A stretch of 64,000 nucleotides of DNA from Flavobacterium piscis (GCF_001686925.1 NZ_LVEN01000005.1:1-64000), one strand, 5' to 3'; positions 1 through 9,705 are shown, counted from the first letter of the stretch. Numbers and translations are program-made. Notes: generated by a model not told the origin, from the letters alone.

Positions 1-105
1 TAGAATATAGAAAATAGAATAAAGAGAATAGAATAAAGAGAATAGAGGATAGAAAGTAGAGGATAGAATCTAAAATCTGAATTCTAAAATCTAAAATTAT
101 AATAA
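1..105. repeat. AGAATAGA-type low-complexity tract, left arm
   Basis: A purine-rich tract built from short words such as AGAATAGA, AATAAAGAGAATAG and ATCTAAAATCT. The words AGAAAATAGAATAAAGAGAA reappear in inverted orientation at about 205-275, so the two tracts could pair. No coding potential is seen. Confidence 0.6.
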
Positions 106-127
106 TAAGGTTGAATTAATTCAAAAT

Positions 128-166
128 AAAAAGCACTCTGGGTAAAGAACTTAGAGTGCTTTTTTT
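128..166. terminator. Hairpin terminator, first copy
   Basis: Stem AAAAAGCACTCT (128-139) pairs with AGAGTGCTTTTT (153-164) and is followed by a T run. It is nearly identical to the hairpin at 286-321. It probably ends a plus-strand transcript from beyond the left edge of the window, but its symmetry allows action on both strands. Confidence 0.6.
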
Positions 167-204
167 ATGCTGTAAGTCCACAATTGGAAATTTACATTCT
201 TTGA

Positions 205-275
205 CTAAGATCTAAAATCTATTCTCTATCTTCTATTCTCTTTATTCTATTTTCTATCCTCTATAATCTAAAATC
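205..275. repeat. AGAATAGA-type tract, inverted arm
   Basis: Reverse complement of the tract at 1-105, with words such as TTCTCTTTATTCTATTTTCT. It lies between the two copies of the AGCACTCT hairpin. Confidence 0.6.
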
Positions 276-285
276 TAACAAAAGC

Positions 286-321
286 AAAAAGCACTCTAAG
301 TGAGACTCAGAGTGCTTTTTT
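286..321 (-). terminator. Terminator of amtB
   Basis: Stem AAAAAGCACTCT (286-297) with AGAGTGCTTTTTT (309-321), 32 bases past the amtB stop on the minus strand, where the A run becomes the U tail. Confidence 0.75.
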
Positions 322-353
322 AATTTTGGTTTAGTTTGGTTTTGGTTTGTTTT

Positions 354-1670
354 TTATAAAAATTCTCCGTGTTGAGAGATATCTAATCCTAATTCCTCTT
401 TTTCTTCAGTAACTCTTAGTGGTGTAATTTTATTTACAACAAAGAATAAGATATAAGAACCTACAAAAGCGAAGATCGAAACGATTACTAAGGCAGTTAA
501 TTGGTTGATGAATAAAGTTGGAGTTCCGAAAATCAAACCTTGATTGTCTCCAACAGCAGGGTTAATTGCTTTAGAAGCAAAAACTCCTGTTAACAGCATT
601 CCTACCATACCACCAACACCGTGACAAGCAAAAACGTCTAATGCATCATCAATTTTACCTTTAGGGAATTTGCTTACTACAAGGTTACTAACAATTGCAG
701 AGAAAGCTCCGATGAAAATAGCATGAGGAATACTAACGAAACCTGCGGCAGGTGTAATAGCAACAAGGCCTACCACAGCTCCGATACATGCACCAAGTGC
801 AGATAATTTGTGTCCTATGATTTTGTCAAGGAAAACCCAGGCCATAGCAGCTGCAGCAGCTGCAACAGTTGTAGTTCCTAAAGCCTGAACAGCTAAACCG
901 TTTGCTCCAAGTGCAGAACCTGCGTTGAAACCAAACCATCCGAACCAAAGTAAACCTGTACCTAATAATACATAAGTAATTCTGGCAGGATTTACTTTTT
1001 GAATTTTTCTTTTTCCTAAGAAGATTGCTCCGGCCAATGCAGCCCAACCAGCACTCATATGCACAACTGTTCCTCCGGCGAAGTCTAATACTCCCATTTT
1101 AAAGAAAACTCCATCAGGATGCCACGTCATGTGTGCTAAAGGAGCATATATAAGTAATATAAATAAGACCATGAATAATAAGTATGCCCAGAAACGTACA
1201 CGCTCAGCAAATGCACCAGTGATTAGTGCAGGTGTAATGATGGCAAATTTTGCCTGAAACAATGCGAATAACATAAACGGAATAGTTGGGGCAAGACTCC
1301 ATGCAGTGTTAGTACCAACACCCTCAAAGAATAAATTAGTAGATGGATTTCCGATGATTCCTCCAATAGTAGGACCAAAAGCCAATCCAAAAGCAACAAC
1401 AACCCATAAAATAGTAACAATTACCATTGCCATGAAACTTTGAAGCATTGTACTGATAACGTTTTTCTTACCTACCATTCCTCCGTAGAAAAATCCTAGT
1501 CCTGGTGTCATAAGCAATACAAATGCAGTTGCTACGATCATCCAAGCTGTATCTCCTGTGTCAAACTTTACAGCCTCTGCCGGAATAGGATTATCAGACA
1601 GGATAAAGTTGGATATAAAGGTTAGTACCAAAATAGTGATAAGGATCACACTTAAAATAATTTTTCGCAT
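354..1670 (-). CDS. amtB: Ammonium transporter (Amt family)
   Basis: Inner-membrane channel that conducts ammonium/ammonia into the cell for assimilation. The 438-residue protein has an N-terminal hydrophobic leader followed by about eleven membrane segments. The twin pore histidines of the family are visible: His204 in GGTVVHMSAGW and His350 in FACHGVGGMVG. The family segment TPGLGFFYGGMV is at 55-66. No P-II gene (glnK) follows inside the window, although amtB-glnK pairing is common elsewhere. The gene stands alone with its own terminator. It fits functionally with nrfHA and gltBD in the same region. The family call is firm; physiological regulation is not visible. Confidence 0.96.
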   Translation of the reverse strand: MRKIILSVILITILVLTFISNFILSDNPIPAEAVKFDTGDTAWMIVATAFVLLMTPGLGFFYGGMVGKKNVISTMLQSFMAMVIVTILWVVVAFGLAFGPTIGGIIGNPSTNLFFEGVGTNTAWSLAPTIPFMLFALFQAKFAIITPALITGAFAERVRFWAYLLFMVLFILLIYAPLAHMTWHPDGVFFKMGVLDFAGGTVVHMSAGWAALAGAIFLGKRKIQKVNPARITYVLLGTGLLWFGWFGFNAGSALGANGLAVQALGTTTVAAAAAAMAWVFLDKIIGHKLSALGACIGAVVGLVAITPAAGFVSIPHAIFIGAFSAIVSNLVVSKFPKGKIDDALDVFACHGVGGMVGMLLTGVFASKAINPAVGDNQGLIFGTPTLFINQLTALVIVSIFAFVGSYILFFVVNKITPLRVTEEKEELGLDISQHGEFL

Positions 1671-1952
1671 AGTTATTTAGTTTTAAATTTTTTATAAAAG
1701 TATAAAATCAATCGACACCCCTATGAAAAATAGAGTCAGATGTTTAATTTTTGTTAATTTTAGAATTTAACCCCCTGTATTTTGCGTGTATTTGTTAAAA
1801 TCAACTTAAAATTTATAATTTATTAATGAGAAACATCAAAATTTCCCTCTGAGAAGCATTTGTTAACAGAAAAATGAAAGAATAATTTTAATTTTAAGAG
1901 TAATTATGTTCAACTATTTAAAGATTTAATCATAACGATGATAATTTTAAAT
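1671..1952. other. Spacer upstream of amtB, nothing recognised
   Basis: AT-rich spacer between the amtB start and the terminator at 1953-1993. It must hold the amtB promoter, but I could not fix a full TTG-spacer-TAnnTTTG pair. No small ORF or RNA-like structure stands out. Confidence 0.4.
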
Positions 1953-1993
1953 AAAAAAGGCATCAAATGAATTGCTCATATGATGCCTTTTTT
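1953..1993 (-). terminator. Terminator of the amidohydrolase operon
   Basis: Stem AAAAAAGGCATCA (1953-1965) and TGATGCCTTTTTT (1981-1993), loop of 15, directly downstream (minus strand) of the gene ending at 2011. Confidence 0.8.
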
Positions 1994-2010
1994 AATAGAA
2001 AAGAATTTAC

Positions 2011-3318
2011 TTATTTCTGGTTGTACTTTGCTTTGAATTTATCATTTAATTTGGTTTGAAAAGTTTCTAAATTAATTGATCTTCCCTGAATAAAAGCTGT
2101 TGTTAATTTGTTGGTTCTCATATCAAGTGCATCACCTTCAGAGATAAATAACGTTGCGTCTTTGCCGTTTTCTAATGTACCGCAAGTCGCATCGATACCT
2201 AATAATTTTGCTGTATTTAAAGTAATAAGCTGTAATGCTGTTTCTTTGTCAAGACCAAAAGCAGCGCAGGTTCCTGCAAGGAAGGGAAGGTTTCTTGCGT
2301 TCATACGTTCGTTATCGCCGCTGTTTTCAAGGCCCACTACAATACCTTTATCAGTAAGTATTTTAGCCATTTTGTACGGAAGATTTACATCTTGATCAAC
2401 ACTTGTTGGCATACCGTGAACTCGTCTCAGGAAAACACCCACATTGTATTTTTGCAATACATCAGCTGATTTGTACGCTTCGAATCCTCCAACAATAACA
2501 ATTTTTTTGATCTTATTGTCAACTGCTAATTGTATGGCATCTACGATTTGTTTTTCTTCGTCGGCATTGATATAAAGCGTTTGAGTTCCGTCAAAAAGCC
2601 CTTTTGTAGCTTCAAGAACTACATTTCTTTCTTTCGAAGGCGCTTGGTTGTATGCTCTTGAGTTAATTAAAAATGCAGCGATTTCTTCAACCTGTTTAGG
2701 GTAATCTTTGTTGGCCTCTATTATTCCCGGTTCAAACCACGATCCTGATTTTTTAAAGTTGGACGGAAAATTAAGATGAATTCCGTCATTCTCTTTTAAA
2801 ATAGCATCTTGCCAGCTCCAGGCATCTAATTGTACTACAGAAGAAGTCCCGGAAATCCTGCCTCCACGAGGTGTAATCTGAGCCATTAAAATACCATTTG
2901 GACGCACAGTTTCTACTACTTTCGATTCTGAGTTATAAGCAATAATACTTCTCACATTCGGATTAAAACTACCAATTTCTTCCTGATCGTCTGATGATTT
3001 TACAGCATCAATTTCTACTAAACCCAGTGTTGCATTCGGAACAATAAACCCAGGGTAAACGTGTTTTCCTGCGGCATCAATAGTTGTATCATAAGCATTC
3101 GCAGCAAGTCTTATGGTTGTAGCATCGGCTACTAAGGTAATTTTACCGTCTTTAAAACCAATCGCACTATTTTGAATAACGGTTCCGTTACCTAAATGTG
3201 CAGTGGCATTTAAAATTAAAACCGATTTAGTTTGCTTTGGTGCCGGTATTTGTTGTGCTTTTATTTGTACCGAAGCACAAACTGCGAGCAGCATTATATA
3301 TAAGTTTTTATGTATCAT
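2011..3318 (-). CDS. Secreted amidohydrolase-like protein, metal site degenerate
   Basis: About 435 residues when started at 3318, which puts a signal peptide (MIHKNLYIMLLAVCASVQ, then KAQ) at the N terminus; an upstream ATG at 3354 would add 12 polar residues and is less likely. The fold is amidohydrolase-like: a composite-domain strand region, the YPGFI turn that normally precedes the metal-binding HxH, and a C-terminal TLNTAKLLGID segment. However, the HxH is replaced (YPGFIVPNATLGL), so the usual binuclear metal site looks incomplete. It lies 41 bases downstream of a much larger relative and is probably co-transcribed. Known relatives are imidazolonepropionase-like or dipeptidase-like hydrolases; the substrate is unknown. 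It may be a non-catalytic partner. Confidence 0.8.
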   Translation of the reverse strand: MIHKNLYIMLLAVCASVQIKAQQIPAPKQTKSVLILNATAHLGNGTVIQNSAIGFKDGKITLVADATTIRLAANAYDTTIDAAGKHVYPGFIVPNATLGLVEIDAVKSSDDQEEIGSFNPNVRSIIAYNSESKVVETVRPNGILMAQITPRGGRISGTSSVVQLDAWSWQDAILKENDGIHLNFPSNFKKSGSWFEPGIIEANKDYPKQVEEIAAFLINSRAYNQAPSKERNVVLEATKGLFDGTQTLYINADEEKQIVDAIQLAVDNKIKKIVIVGGFEAYKSADVLQKYNVGVFLRRVHGMPTSVDQDVNLPYKMAKILTDKGIVVGLENSGDNERMNARNLPFLAGTCAAFGLDKETALQLITLNTAKLLGIDATCGTLENGKDATLFISEGDALDMRTNKLTTAFIQGRSINLETFQTKLNDKFKAKYNQK

Positions 3319-3359
3319 ATTGTCTTTTATTAATCTTTTCGAATTTTCTAACACCTTAA

Positions 3360-6350
3360 TTATTGTTCTAAAGTATCACAGTGATATTCTGTTTTTTCTT
3401 TCTTTGTAGGTTGCTGTGTGCTCATTCCTTTGTTTTTTTCTTGCAGCATTTGCCCAATCAACAAGCTTCTTTCTTTGGTAATGGCCAATTGTTTTTCGGC
3501 ATCTTTTTCAATGTCAAAATAAACAATACCTTCAATAATTGTTTTTTCGGCTTTAGCATAAATCGATAAAGGATTGTCGCTCCACAATACAATATCGGCA
3601 TCTTTACCTACTTTAAGGCTTCCCACTTTATCATCAATATGTAATAATTTGGCAGGATTCAGCGTTACAAATTTCCAGGCATCTTCCTCAGAAATGTTTC
3701 CGTATTTTACTGCTTTTGCAGCTTCCTGATTCAATCTTCTGGACATTTCGGCATCATCAGAGTTATAGGCGACAACCAATCCTTCGTTGTGCATAATAGG
3801 TCCGTTGAAAGGAATTGCATCATTTACTTCAAATTTATAGGCCCACCAGTCAGAGAAAGTCGAAGCACCAACGCCATGTTCTTTCATTTTATCTGCTACT
3901 TTATAACCTTCAAGAATATGCGTGAAAGTGTTTACCCTGAAATTGAATTTCTCTGTAACATTCATCAACATTAAAATCTCAGATTCTACATAAGAGTGAC
4001 AGGTAATAAAACGTTCTTTATTGATAATTTCCGCAATAGTCTGTAATTCTAAATCAACTCTTGGCGCTTTTCCTTTTTTCGAACCAGCGTAGAATTTTTT
4101 CCAGCTTTCATCATATTCTTTTGCACGCTGAAAATAATCGGTAAAAACTTGTTCAACACCCATTCTGGTTTGCGGAAAACGAGTAGGATTATCAATACCC
4201 CAATTGGCTTGTTTCACGTTTTCTCCCAAAGCAAATTTGATAAACTTAGGTTGGTTTTTGTATAACATATCATCTGGTGCAGCTCCCCATTTCCATTTTA
4301 CAATTGCAGAACGCCCGCCAATAGGATTTGCAGATCCGTGTAATAACTGAGAGATGGTGACACCTCCGGCAAGATCTCTGTAAATATTAATGTCTTCAGA
4401 ATTCACAACATCCTGAATCGTAACTTCGGCAGTAGAGTTGTGCCCCATTTCGTTTACACCTTTAGAAATCGCGATATGGGAGTGTTCATCGATAATTCCG
4501 CTGGTGATATGTTTGCCTTTAGCATCAATAACAGTAGCAGCTGCATCTGAAAGATTTTTACCAACAGCAGCAATTTTTCCGTTTTTAATTAAAACATCAG
4601 CTTCTGTTAGAATACCTTCTTTTTCATTTGTCCAAACCGTAGCATTTTTAAATAATAAAGTTTGAGCCGTTAGTTTTTTAGTATCACCAAAAGCCACGTT
4701 AGGATAAGTTGTAGGTAGAACAGGATTTGGTTTTTCTGCTTTTACAGTATCTTGTACAGCAACAAATGCACTTGTTTTTAAAGCCGTCCAAACCAATTCA
4801 TCTCCGTTTGCAAAAACCGCTTTTCCGGATAAACTTTCCGGTTTTTCTATAAATCCTGTTAAGCGCGTAAAGTTAGATTTGATCGTATCTGCAGATTTTA
4901 TTAAAAGGGAAATCCAATTTTTAGAAACCGCAAAAGTGCTGTTTACTTTTTTATCATCAGTTGTTGTTATTTCAGATTTTGGGGCATTAGGAGTTCCTTC
5001 AATTTTCCATTTGTAGGTATCTTTTCCAACCGTTAGATTGTAGTTTCCGCGAATGTCTTTTGAGTTAATATCGTTTACGACATATTTAGTTCCCTGAACC
5101 CAATTTTCATATAAAACTGTTTTTTCGTCGAATATTTCACCTGAAGTAATCACAAAATTGGCATAACTTCCGGTTTTTAAACTTCCAATTTCGTTGCTTT
5201 TTCCAAGAATTGCAGCTGGAATTGTCGTCAGTGCTTCTAAAGCTTTTGTTTTATCAAAACCATATTTAATGGCTTTTAATAAATTAGGTTTAAAGTCTTC
5301 GGTCTTTTTTAATTTGTCTGTCGTCAGGGCAAAAACAACACCATTATCAGATAATACTTTTAAGTTTGATGGTGCCTGATTCCAGAAACGCATATCGGTC
5401 AATTCGATTTGGTTTGACAAATACGGATTTGAAACATCATAGGCTTCCGGAAAACTTACCGGGATGATAAATCTAGCATTCGTATTTTTGATTTCGTCGA
5501 TGCGTTCAAACTCATTTCCGCTTCCTTTTAGAATATAGTTTAAACCAAACTCCTTAGCAATTTTAGCCGCTCTCAAACTGTTTAATTTATCTTCTGTCGT
5601 AAAAATCTGAACTAGTTTTTCATTATTTGCCAAAGCTTCTAATGATAAATCTTTAGTATCAGAATTTCCTTTTTTGTACCAATCAAGATCCAAATACATC
5701 TGGCGCAACAAAGCCATCATACCCATTAATGAACTTGGATAAGCCTGATTTGTTAGAGCGCTTCTCGAAAAAGCAAGGTGATTGGTAATCTTATTAGCAA
5801 TAATTTGTTTACTGTTTTCAGTATTATTCAGGGCAACCAAAATTCCGGTTCCCTGAGCAATTCCGTCAGGAATATGAGTTCCAACGACTCCAAAACCAGC
5901 TTTTAATAATTCTTCTGCTTTAGGCTGATCATATTTAAAAGTTTCATAAGTGTTTATTTCTGGTCTAACGCTTTCGTTCCAGTAATAACCCACTCTCTTT
6001 GTATCGTACATAGGATCGCGGTAACGGCCTAAATTGCTTTTTGGTTTTTCAATTCCAAAACTCGTGTAGATATCAATAAACGAAGGGTAAATTGTTTTTC
6101 CTTCAAGATCAATCGTAATACTGTTTTTAGGAATGGTAACACTATTGCCAACTGCAACAACTTTACCATCCTGAACAAGTAAAGTTCCTTTTTCGATTTT
6201 TTGAGTTGGAGTAACATAAATAGTGGCATTTTTAAAAACAGTGTAATTTTTGTTTTTGTTTTGCACACTTTCATTAATAGGGAAATAATCCTGAGCATAT
6301 GTTTTTGTTAAAAATACGCTCAAAAAGAGTAGGAGTAGGGCTTTTTTCAT
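3360..6350 (-). CDS. Secreted two-module amidohydrolase
   Basis: A 996-residue protein with signal peptide (MKKALLLLFLSVFLTKTYAQ). It contains two amidohydrolase-like modules. In the first (about residues 35-430) the metal-binding HxH position reads DIYTS (93-97), so both histidines are missing. In the second (about 565-965) the motif is intact, IIDEHSHI with His623 and His625, and later metal-site candidates occur in ITCHSY and in the YNSDDAEMSRR segment near the C terminus. The hydrolase activity therefore probably resides in the C-terminal half. It is the first gene of a two-gene minus-strand operon with the 435-residue relative. Likely periplasmic hydrolysis of a cyclic amide or peptide-like compound; the substrate cannot be read from sequence. 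Confidence 0.85.
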   Translation of the reverse strand: MKKALLLLFLSVFLTKTYAQDYFPINESVQNKNKNYTVFKNATIYVTPTQKIEKGTLLVQDGKVVAVGNSVTIPKNSITIDLEGKTIYPSFIDIYTSFGIEKPKSNLGRYRDPMYDTKRVGYYWNESVRPEINTYETFKYDQPKAEELLKAGFGVVGTHIPDGIAQGTGILVALNNTENSKQIIANKITNHLAFSRSALTNQAYPSSLMGMMALLRQMYLDLDWYKKGNSDTKDLSLEALANNEKLVQIFTTEDKLNSLRAAKIAKEFGLNYILKGSGNEFERIDEIKNTNARFIIPVSFPEAYDVSNPYLSNQIELTDMRFWNQAPSNLKVLSDNGVVFALTTDKLKKTEDFKPNLLKAIKYGFDKTKALEALTTIPAAILGKSNEIGSLKTGSYANFVITSGEIFDEKTVLYENWVQGTKYVVNDINSKDIRGNYNLTVGKDTYKWKIEGTPNAPKSEITTTDDKKVNSTFAVSKNWISLLIKSADTIKSNFTRLTGFIEKPESLSGKAVFANGDELVWTALKTSAFVAVQDTVKAEKPNPVLPTTYPNVAFGDTKKLTAQTLLFKNATVWTNEKEGILTEADVLIKNGKIAAVGKNLSDAAATVIDAKGKHITSGIIDEHSHIAISKGVNEMGHNSTAEVTIQDVVNSEDINIYRDLAGGVTISQLLHGSANPIGGRSAIVKWKWGAAPDDMLYKNQPKFIKFALGENVKQANWGIDNPTRFPQTRMGVEQVFTDYFQRAKEYDESWKKFYAGSKKGKAPRVDLELQTIAEIINKERFITCHSYVESEILMLMNVTEKFNFRVNTFTHILEGYKVADKMKEHGVGASTFSDWWAYKFEVNDAIPFNGPIMHNEGLVVAYNSDDAEMSRRLNQEAAKAVKYGNISEEDAWKFVTLNPAKLLHIDDKVGSLKVGKDADIVLWSDNPLSIYAKAEKTIIEGIVYFDIEKDAEKQLAITKERSLLIGQMLQEKNKGMSTQQPTKKEKTEYHCDTLEQ

Positions 6351-6479
6351 AGGTAATTTGCAAATTTGTTGCTAAAAATATGAAATATATGTTATGTAAA
6401 ATTTATTTTTATAAATGTTTTTTCTTTATTTAGATGATAATTTAATTAAACCATTGATAAGTAGCGCTTATAGAATAAT

Positions 6480-7457
6480 ATGAAAAATGACAATAAAATA
6501 AAGTGGGGAATCATTGGCTTAGGTAATATTGCAAATCAGTTCGCGGTCGATTTATTATTATTGCCAGATGCAGAATTATTTGCAGTGGCTTCCAGAGACC
6601 ATAATAAAGCAGTGGAGTTTGCCAAAAAGTACAATTGCTCAAAAACATACGATTCTTACGACGCTCTTTTTCAGGACGATGAGGTTGATATTATTTACAT
6701 TGCGACCCCACATGATTCTCATGCCGAATTATCTATAAAAGCATTAGAAAATGGTAAACATGTTTTATGCGAAAAACCACTTGCGCTGTCTTATAAAGAT
6801 GCCGAACGAATGATCGAAGCATCAAAAAAGCATAATAAATTTTTTATGGAAGCTTTCTGGACGCGTTTTATACCATCTGTCAAAGAAATTCTCGAAAAAG
6901 TAAATCAGGGGATAATTGGTGACATAAAATATGTAAAAGCCGATTTTGCTTTTTATGCCAATGATGCTGAAGGAGGACGATTGTTTGATAAAAAACTGGG
7001 AGGAGGTGCGTTATTCGACATTGGCGTATATCCCTTATTTCTTTCTTATATAGTTCTTGGAATTCCAAAAGAAATAATAGCAAAATCTATTTATCATAAA
7101 AACGGAATCGATTTACAAACTTCAATGATTTTGCAGTATGAAAACGCTCAGTCAGTTTTGAATGCTTCAATAATTTCAGAATCTGATATGAAAGCAACGA
7201 TAAGTGGAACTCAGGGACATATTCAGCTCAATTCTCCATGGTATATTGCTGATGGATATTCTGTTTTTAAAGAACAAAAAGAAACCGTTTTTAGTTTGCC
7301 AAATTTAGGAATAGGCTATACGCATGAAGCAATCGAATGTCATAATTGTATTAGAAACAACCAAATCGAAAGTAAGCTTTGGTCGCATCAGAATAGTTTG
7401 GATTTGAGTAAGATTGTGCAGGATATTAAAAATCAAATTGGGTTGAATTTTTCTTAA
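6480..7457 (+). CDS. Gfo/Idh/MocA family NAD(P)-dependent oxidoreductase
   Basis: A 325-residue cytosolic dehydrogenase. The Rossmann nucleotide-binding start is clear (KWGIIGLGNIANQFAVDL, about residues 8-25), and the family EKPLA motif, with the conserved lysine, is present in HVLCEKPLALSY at about 94-105. The C-terminal half carries the alpha/beta substrate domain. Related enzymes oxidise or reduce sugars, inositols and trans-dihydrodiols; the closest style here is the short dihydrodiol/xylose dehydrogenase group. It is divergent from the amidohydrolase operon across a 129-base spacer and stands alone. Substrate unknown. Confidence 0.9.
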   Translation: MKNDNKIKWGIIGLGNIANQFAVDLLLLPDAELFAVASRDHNKAVEFAKKYNCSKTYDSYDALFQDDEVDIIYIATPHDSHAELSIKALENGKHVLCEKPLALSYKDAERMIEASKKHNKFFMEAFWTRFIPSVKEILEKVNQGIIGDIKYVKADFAFYANDAEGGRLFDKKLGGGALFDIGVYPLFLSYIVLGIPKEIIAKSIYHKNGIDLQTSMILQYENAQSVLNASIISESDMKATISGTQGHIQLNSPWYIADGYSVFKEQKETVFSLPNLGIGYTHEAIECHNCIRNNQIESKLWSHQNSLDLSKIVQDIKNQIGLNFS

Positions 7458-7536
7458 TCCGCTTGTATTCAAAAAAGAATGAATTTCTCCAGAATAATAA
7501 ACAATACATTTACAAGTAAACTTTAAATAGAAATAA

Positions 7537-7692
7537 ATGGGTGTTACAATTCTAAAAATTGCTGATTTAAGTATTGCTGATTTAAAAGCTGCTTATGATT
7601 TTAATGAGATGAAAATAAAAAGTTTCAAGAAATCACGTAAAGCGAATGGTACAGCCGATTATAAAAAAGCAAAGGTTATCACGACTTATTAG
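7537..7692 (+). CDS. Possible small protein of 51 residues
   Basis: An ATG-started frame (MGVTILKIADLSIADLKAAY at the start) inside the 413-base spacer between the oxidoreductase and comM. It includes a short internal repeat, IADLsIADLK, made by the DNA word ATTGCTGATTTA occurring twice 15 bases apart. The C-terminal part is strongly basic (KIKSFKKSRK). I recognise no family. It could be a real small DNA- or RNA-binding protein, a gene fossil or chance. The rest of the spacer (7693-7870) is AT-rich with no other signal. Confidence 0.25.
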   Translation: MGVTILKIADLSIADLKAAYDFNEMKIKSFKKSRKANGTADYKKAKVITTY

Positions 7693-7870
7693 TATATAAA
7701 GAAAATCTTTATAAAGAATTATAAGAGAGAGTTAACAGTATTGAAGTAATATGGTAATTATTTTTTAGTGTAAAATCTTAATTTATTAAAATATTAAGTA
7801 ATAAATTATTTACAAATAAGTTATTTTTTCTACTTAATTAAATACTTTTACATTTTGATAAAGATTAATT

Positions 7871-9406
7871 ATGTTAGTAAAAGTTTACGGAAGCGCTGTT
7901 TTTGGAGTAGAAGCCACAACCATTACGATGGAAGTGCATATGGATAAAGGTATTGGTTATCATTTAGTTGGATTGCCGGACAGTGCCATAAAAGAAAGCA
8001 GTTTTCGAATTGCGGCTGCCTTAAAAAACAACGGATTAAGCTTGCCGGGAAAAAGAATTACCATCAATATGGCGCCCGCCGATCTTCGAAAAGAAGGTTC
8101 TGCATACGATTTACCGCTTGCAATGGGAATTTTAGTGGGTTCAGATCAAATAAAAGCACCCGGAATCGAAGAATATATTATCATGGGCGAACTTTCACTA
8201 GATGGGAGTTTACAACCCATTCGCGGCGCTTTGCCCATTGCCATAAAAGCAAAAGAAGAAGGGTATAAAGGCTTTTTTCTTCCCATTCAAAATGTAAAAG
8301 AAGCCGCAATTGTTGCCGGACTTGATGTCTACGGAGTTTCGAATTTGCAGGAAGTACTTGACTTCTTTGCAGGAAAAGGCACGCTTCAGCCAACAGTAAT
8401 CGATACAAGAGCCGAGTTTTATAAGACTTTAGATTTTCCTGAACATGATTTCTCAGACGTCCGTGGGCAGGAAAGTATAAAACGCTGTATGGAAATCGCT
8501 GCAGCCGGAGGACATAATATTATTTTAATAGGTCCGCCCGGAGCAGGAAAGACAATGCTTGCCAAGCGCGTTCCCAGTATTTTACCGCCAATGACTTTGC
8601 GCGAAGCTCTGGAAACTACTAAAATTCATAGCGTTGCCGGAAAATTAAAAGAAGTAGGATTAATGAACCAACGGCCGTTTCGCAGTCCGCATCACACCAT
8701 TTCAAATGTAGCACTTGTTGGCGGCGGAAGCTACCCACAACCGGGCGAAATCTCGATGGCACATAATGGCGTTTTGTTTCTTGACGAATTGCCGGAATTC
8801 AAGCGGGATGTTTTAGAAGTAATGCGCCAGCCGCTTGAAGATCGCGAAGTCACCATTTCACGTGCCAAATTTACGGTGACCTATCCGTCATCTTTTATGT
8901 TAGTGGCGAGTATGAACCCAAGTCCGAGTGGCTTTTTTAATGATCCTAGCCAGCCCAATACCTCATCGCCACACGAAATGCAGCGATATCTAAGCAAGAT
9001 TTCCGGGCCTTTATTAGATCGAATCGACATTCACATAGAAGTTACTCCCGTTCCTTTCGAGAAATTAGCCGATGATCGAAAAGCCGAAAGCAGCGTCGAA
9101 ATTAGAAAAAGAGTAACAGCCGCGCGCGAAATTCAAACCAAGCGATTTGAAGCATTGGAAAACATACATTATAATGCACAAATGAGCAGTAAACTAATTC
9201 GCGAACATTGCGCACTCGACGACCAGTCAAAAGAATTACTCAAAACCGCTATGGAACGTTTGAATCTTTCTGCGCGAGCATACGACAGAATCCTAAAAGT
9301 GGCCCGCACCATAGCCGACTTAGATAACGCACCAACTGTAGTTTCGCAGCACATCTCCGAAGCTATTCAATATAGAAGCCTGGATAGAGAAGGGTGGCTT
9401 GGTTAG
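7871..9406 (+). CDS. comM: YifB/ComM family Mg-chelatase-like AAA+ ATPase
   Basis: A 511-residue cytosolic AAA+ protein. The N-terminal ChlI-like domain (about 1-170) precedes the ATPase core with Walker A GPPGAGKT at 221-228, the family segment RPFRSPHHTIS, and Walker B in GVLFLDELPEF. The C-terminal Mg_chelatase_C helical domain ends in SRAYDRILKVARTIADLD. In naturally competent bacteria ComM is a hexameric helicase that promotes branch migration during integration of incoming DNA. The length matches full family members. It is transcribed alone from the plus strand. Confidence 0.93.
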   Translation: MLVKVYGSAVFGVEATTITMEVHMDKGIGYHLVGLPDSAIKESSFRIAAALKNNGLSLPGKRITINMAPADLRKEGSAYDLPLAMGILVGSDQIKAPGIEEYIIMGELSLDGSLQPIRGALPIAIKAKEEGYKGFFLPIQNVKEAAIVAGLDVYGVSNLQEVLDFFAGKGTLQPTVIDTRAEFYKTLDFPEHDFSDVRGQESIKRCMEIAAAGGHNIILIGPPGAGKTMLAKRVPSILPPMTLREALETTKIHSVAGKLKEVGLMNQRPFRSPHHTISNVALVGGGSYPQPGEISMAHNGVLFLDELPEFKRDVLEVMRQPLEDREVTISRAKFTVTYPSSFMLVASMNPSPSGFFNDPSQPNTSSPHEMQRYLSKISGPLLDRIDIHIEVTPVPFEKLADDRKAESSVEIRKRVTAAREIQTKRFEALENIHYNAQMSSKLIREHCALDDQSKELLKTAMERLNLSARAYDRILKVARTIADLDNAPTVVSQHISEAIQYRSLDREGWLG

Positions 9407-9483
9407 TTTTAGATTTTTGGATTTGGAACTTCAAAAATTTTGGAATTTAATTTTTCAGGAGCAAAAAAATCAATTTTCATAAG

Positions 9484-9561
9484 AACCTCCAGTCCCGCTG
9501 TCCACTTTATCTTTTATGGCAAACCCTGCCATAAAAGGATATCGCTTCCATCGGGGCTAGG
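9484..9561 (-). repeat. Dispersed stem-loop element, copy 1
   Basis: Read on the minus strand it carries the shoulders GATGGAAGCGATATCC and AAGATAAAGTGGACAGCGGG around a perfect 10-bp hairpin, TTTTATGGCA (9512-9521) with TGCCATAAAA (9527-9536). The same shoulders recur at 22360-22441 and 26758-26820 around unrelated apical helices. It lies in the 299-base spacer between the convergent comM and NTF2-like genes; nothing else is recognised there. Confidence 0.65.
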
Positions 9562-9705
9562 CCAGAGGTTTATCATTTATAAGAGAACCAGTCAAACCTT
9601 TATGTAAATAAAAAGTACAATAATGTATTCTTCCATAGCTTGGTGAGCTTCGTGTTTGCATGTATAATCTATTATAAAAAACTTGCGCACTTTTTGGTAA
9701 AAATA

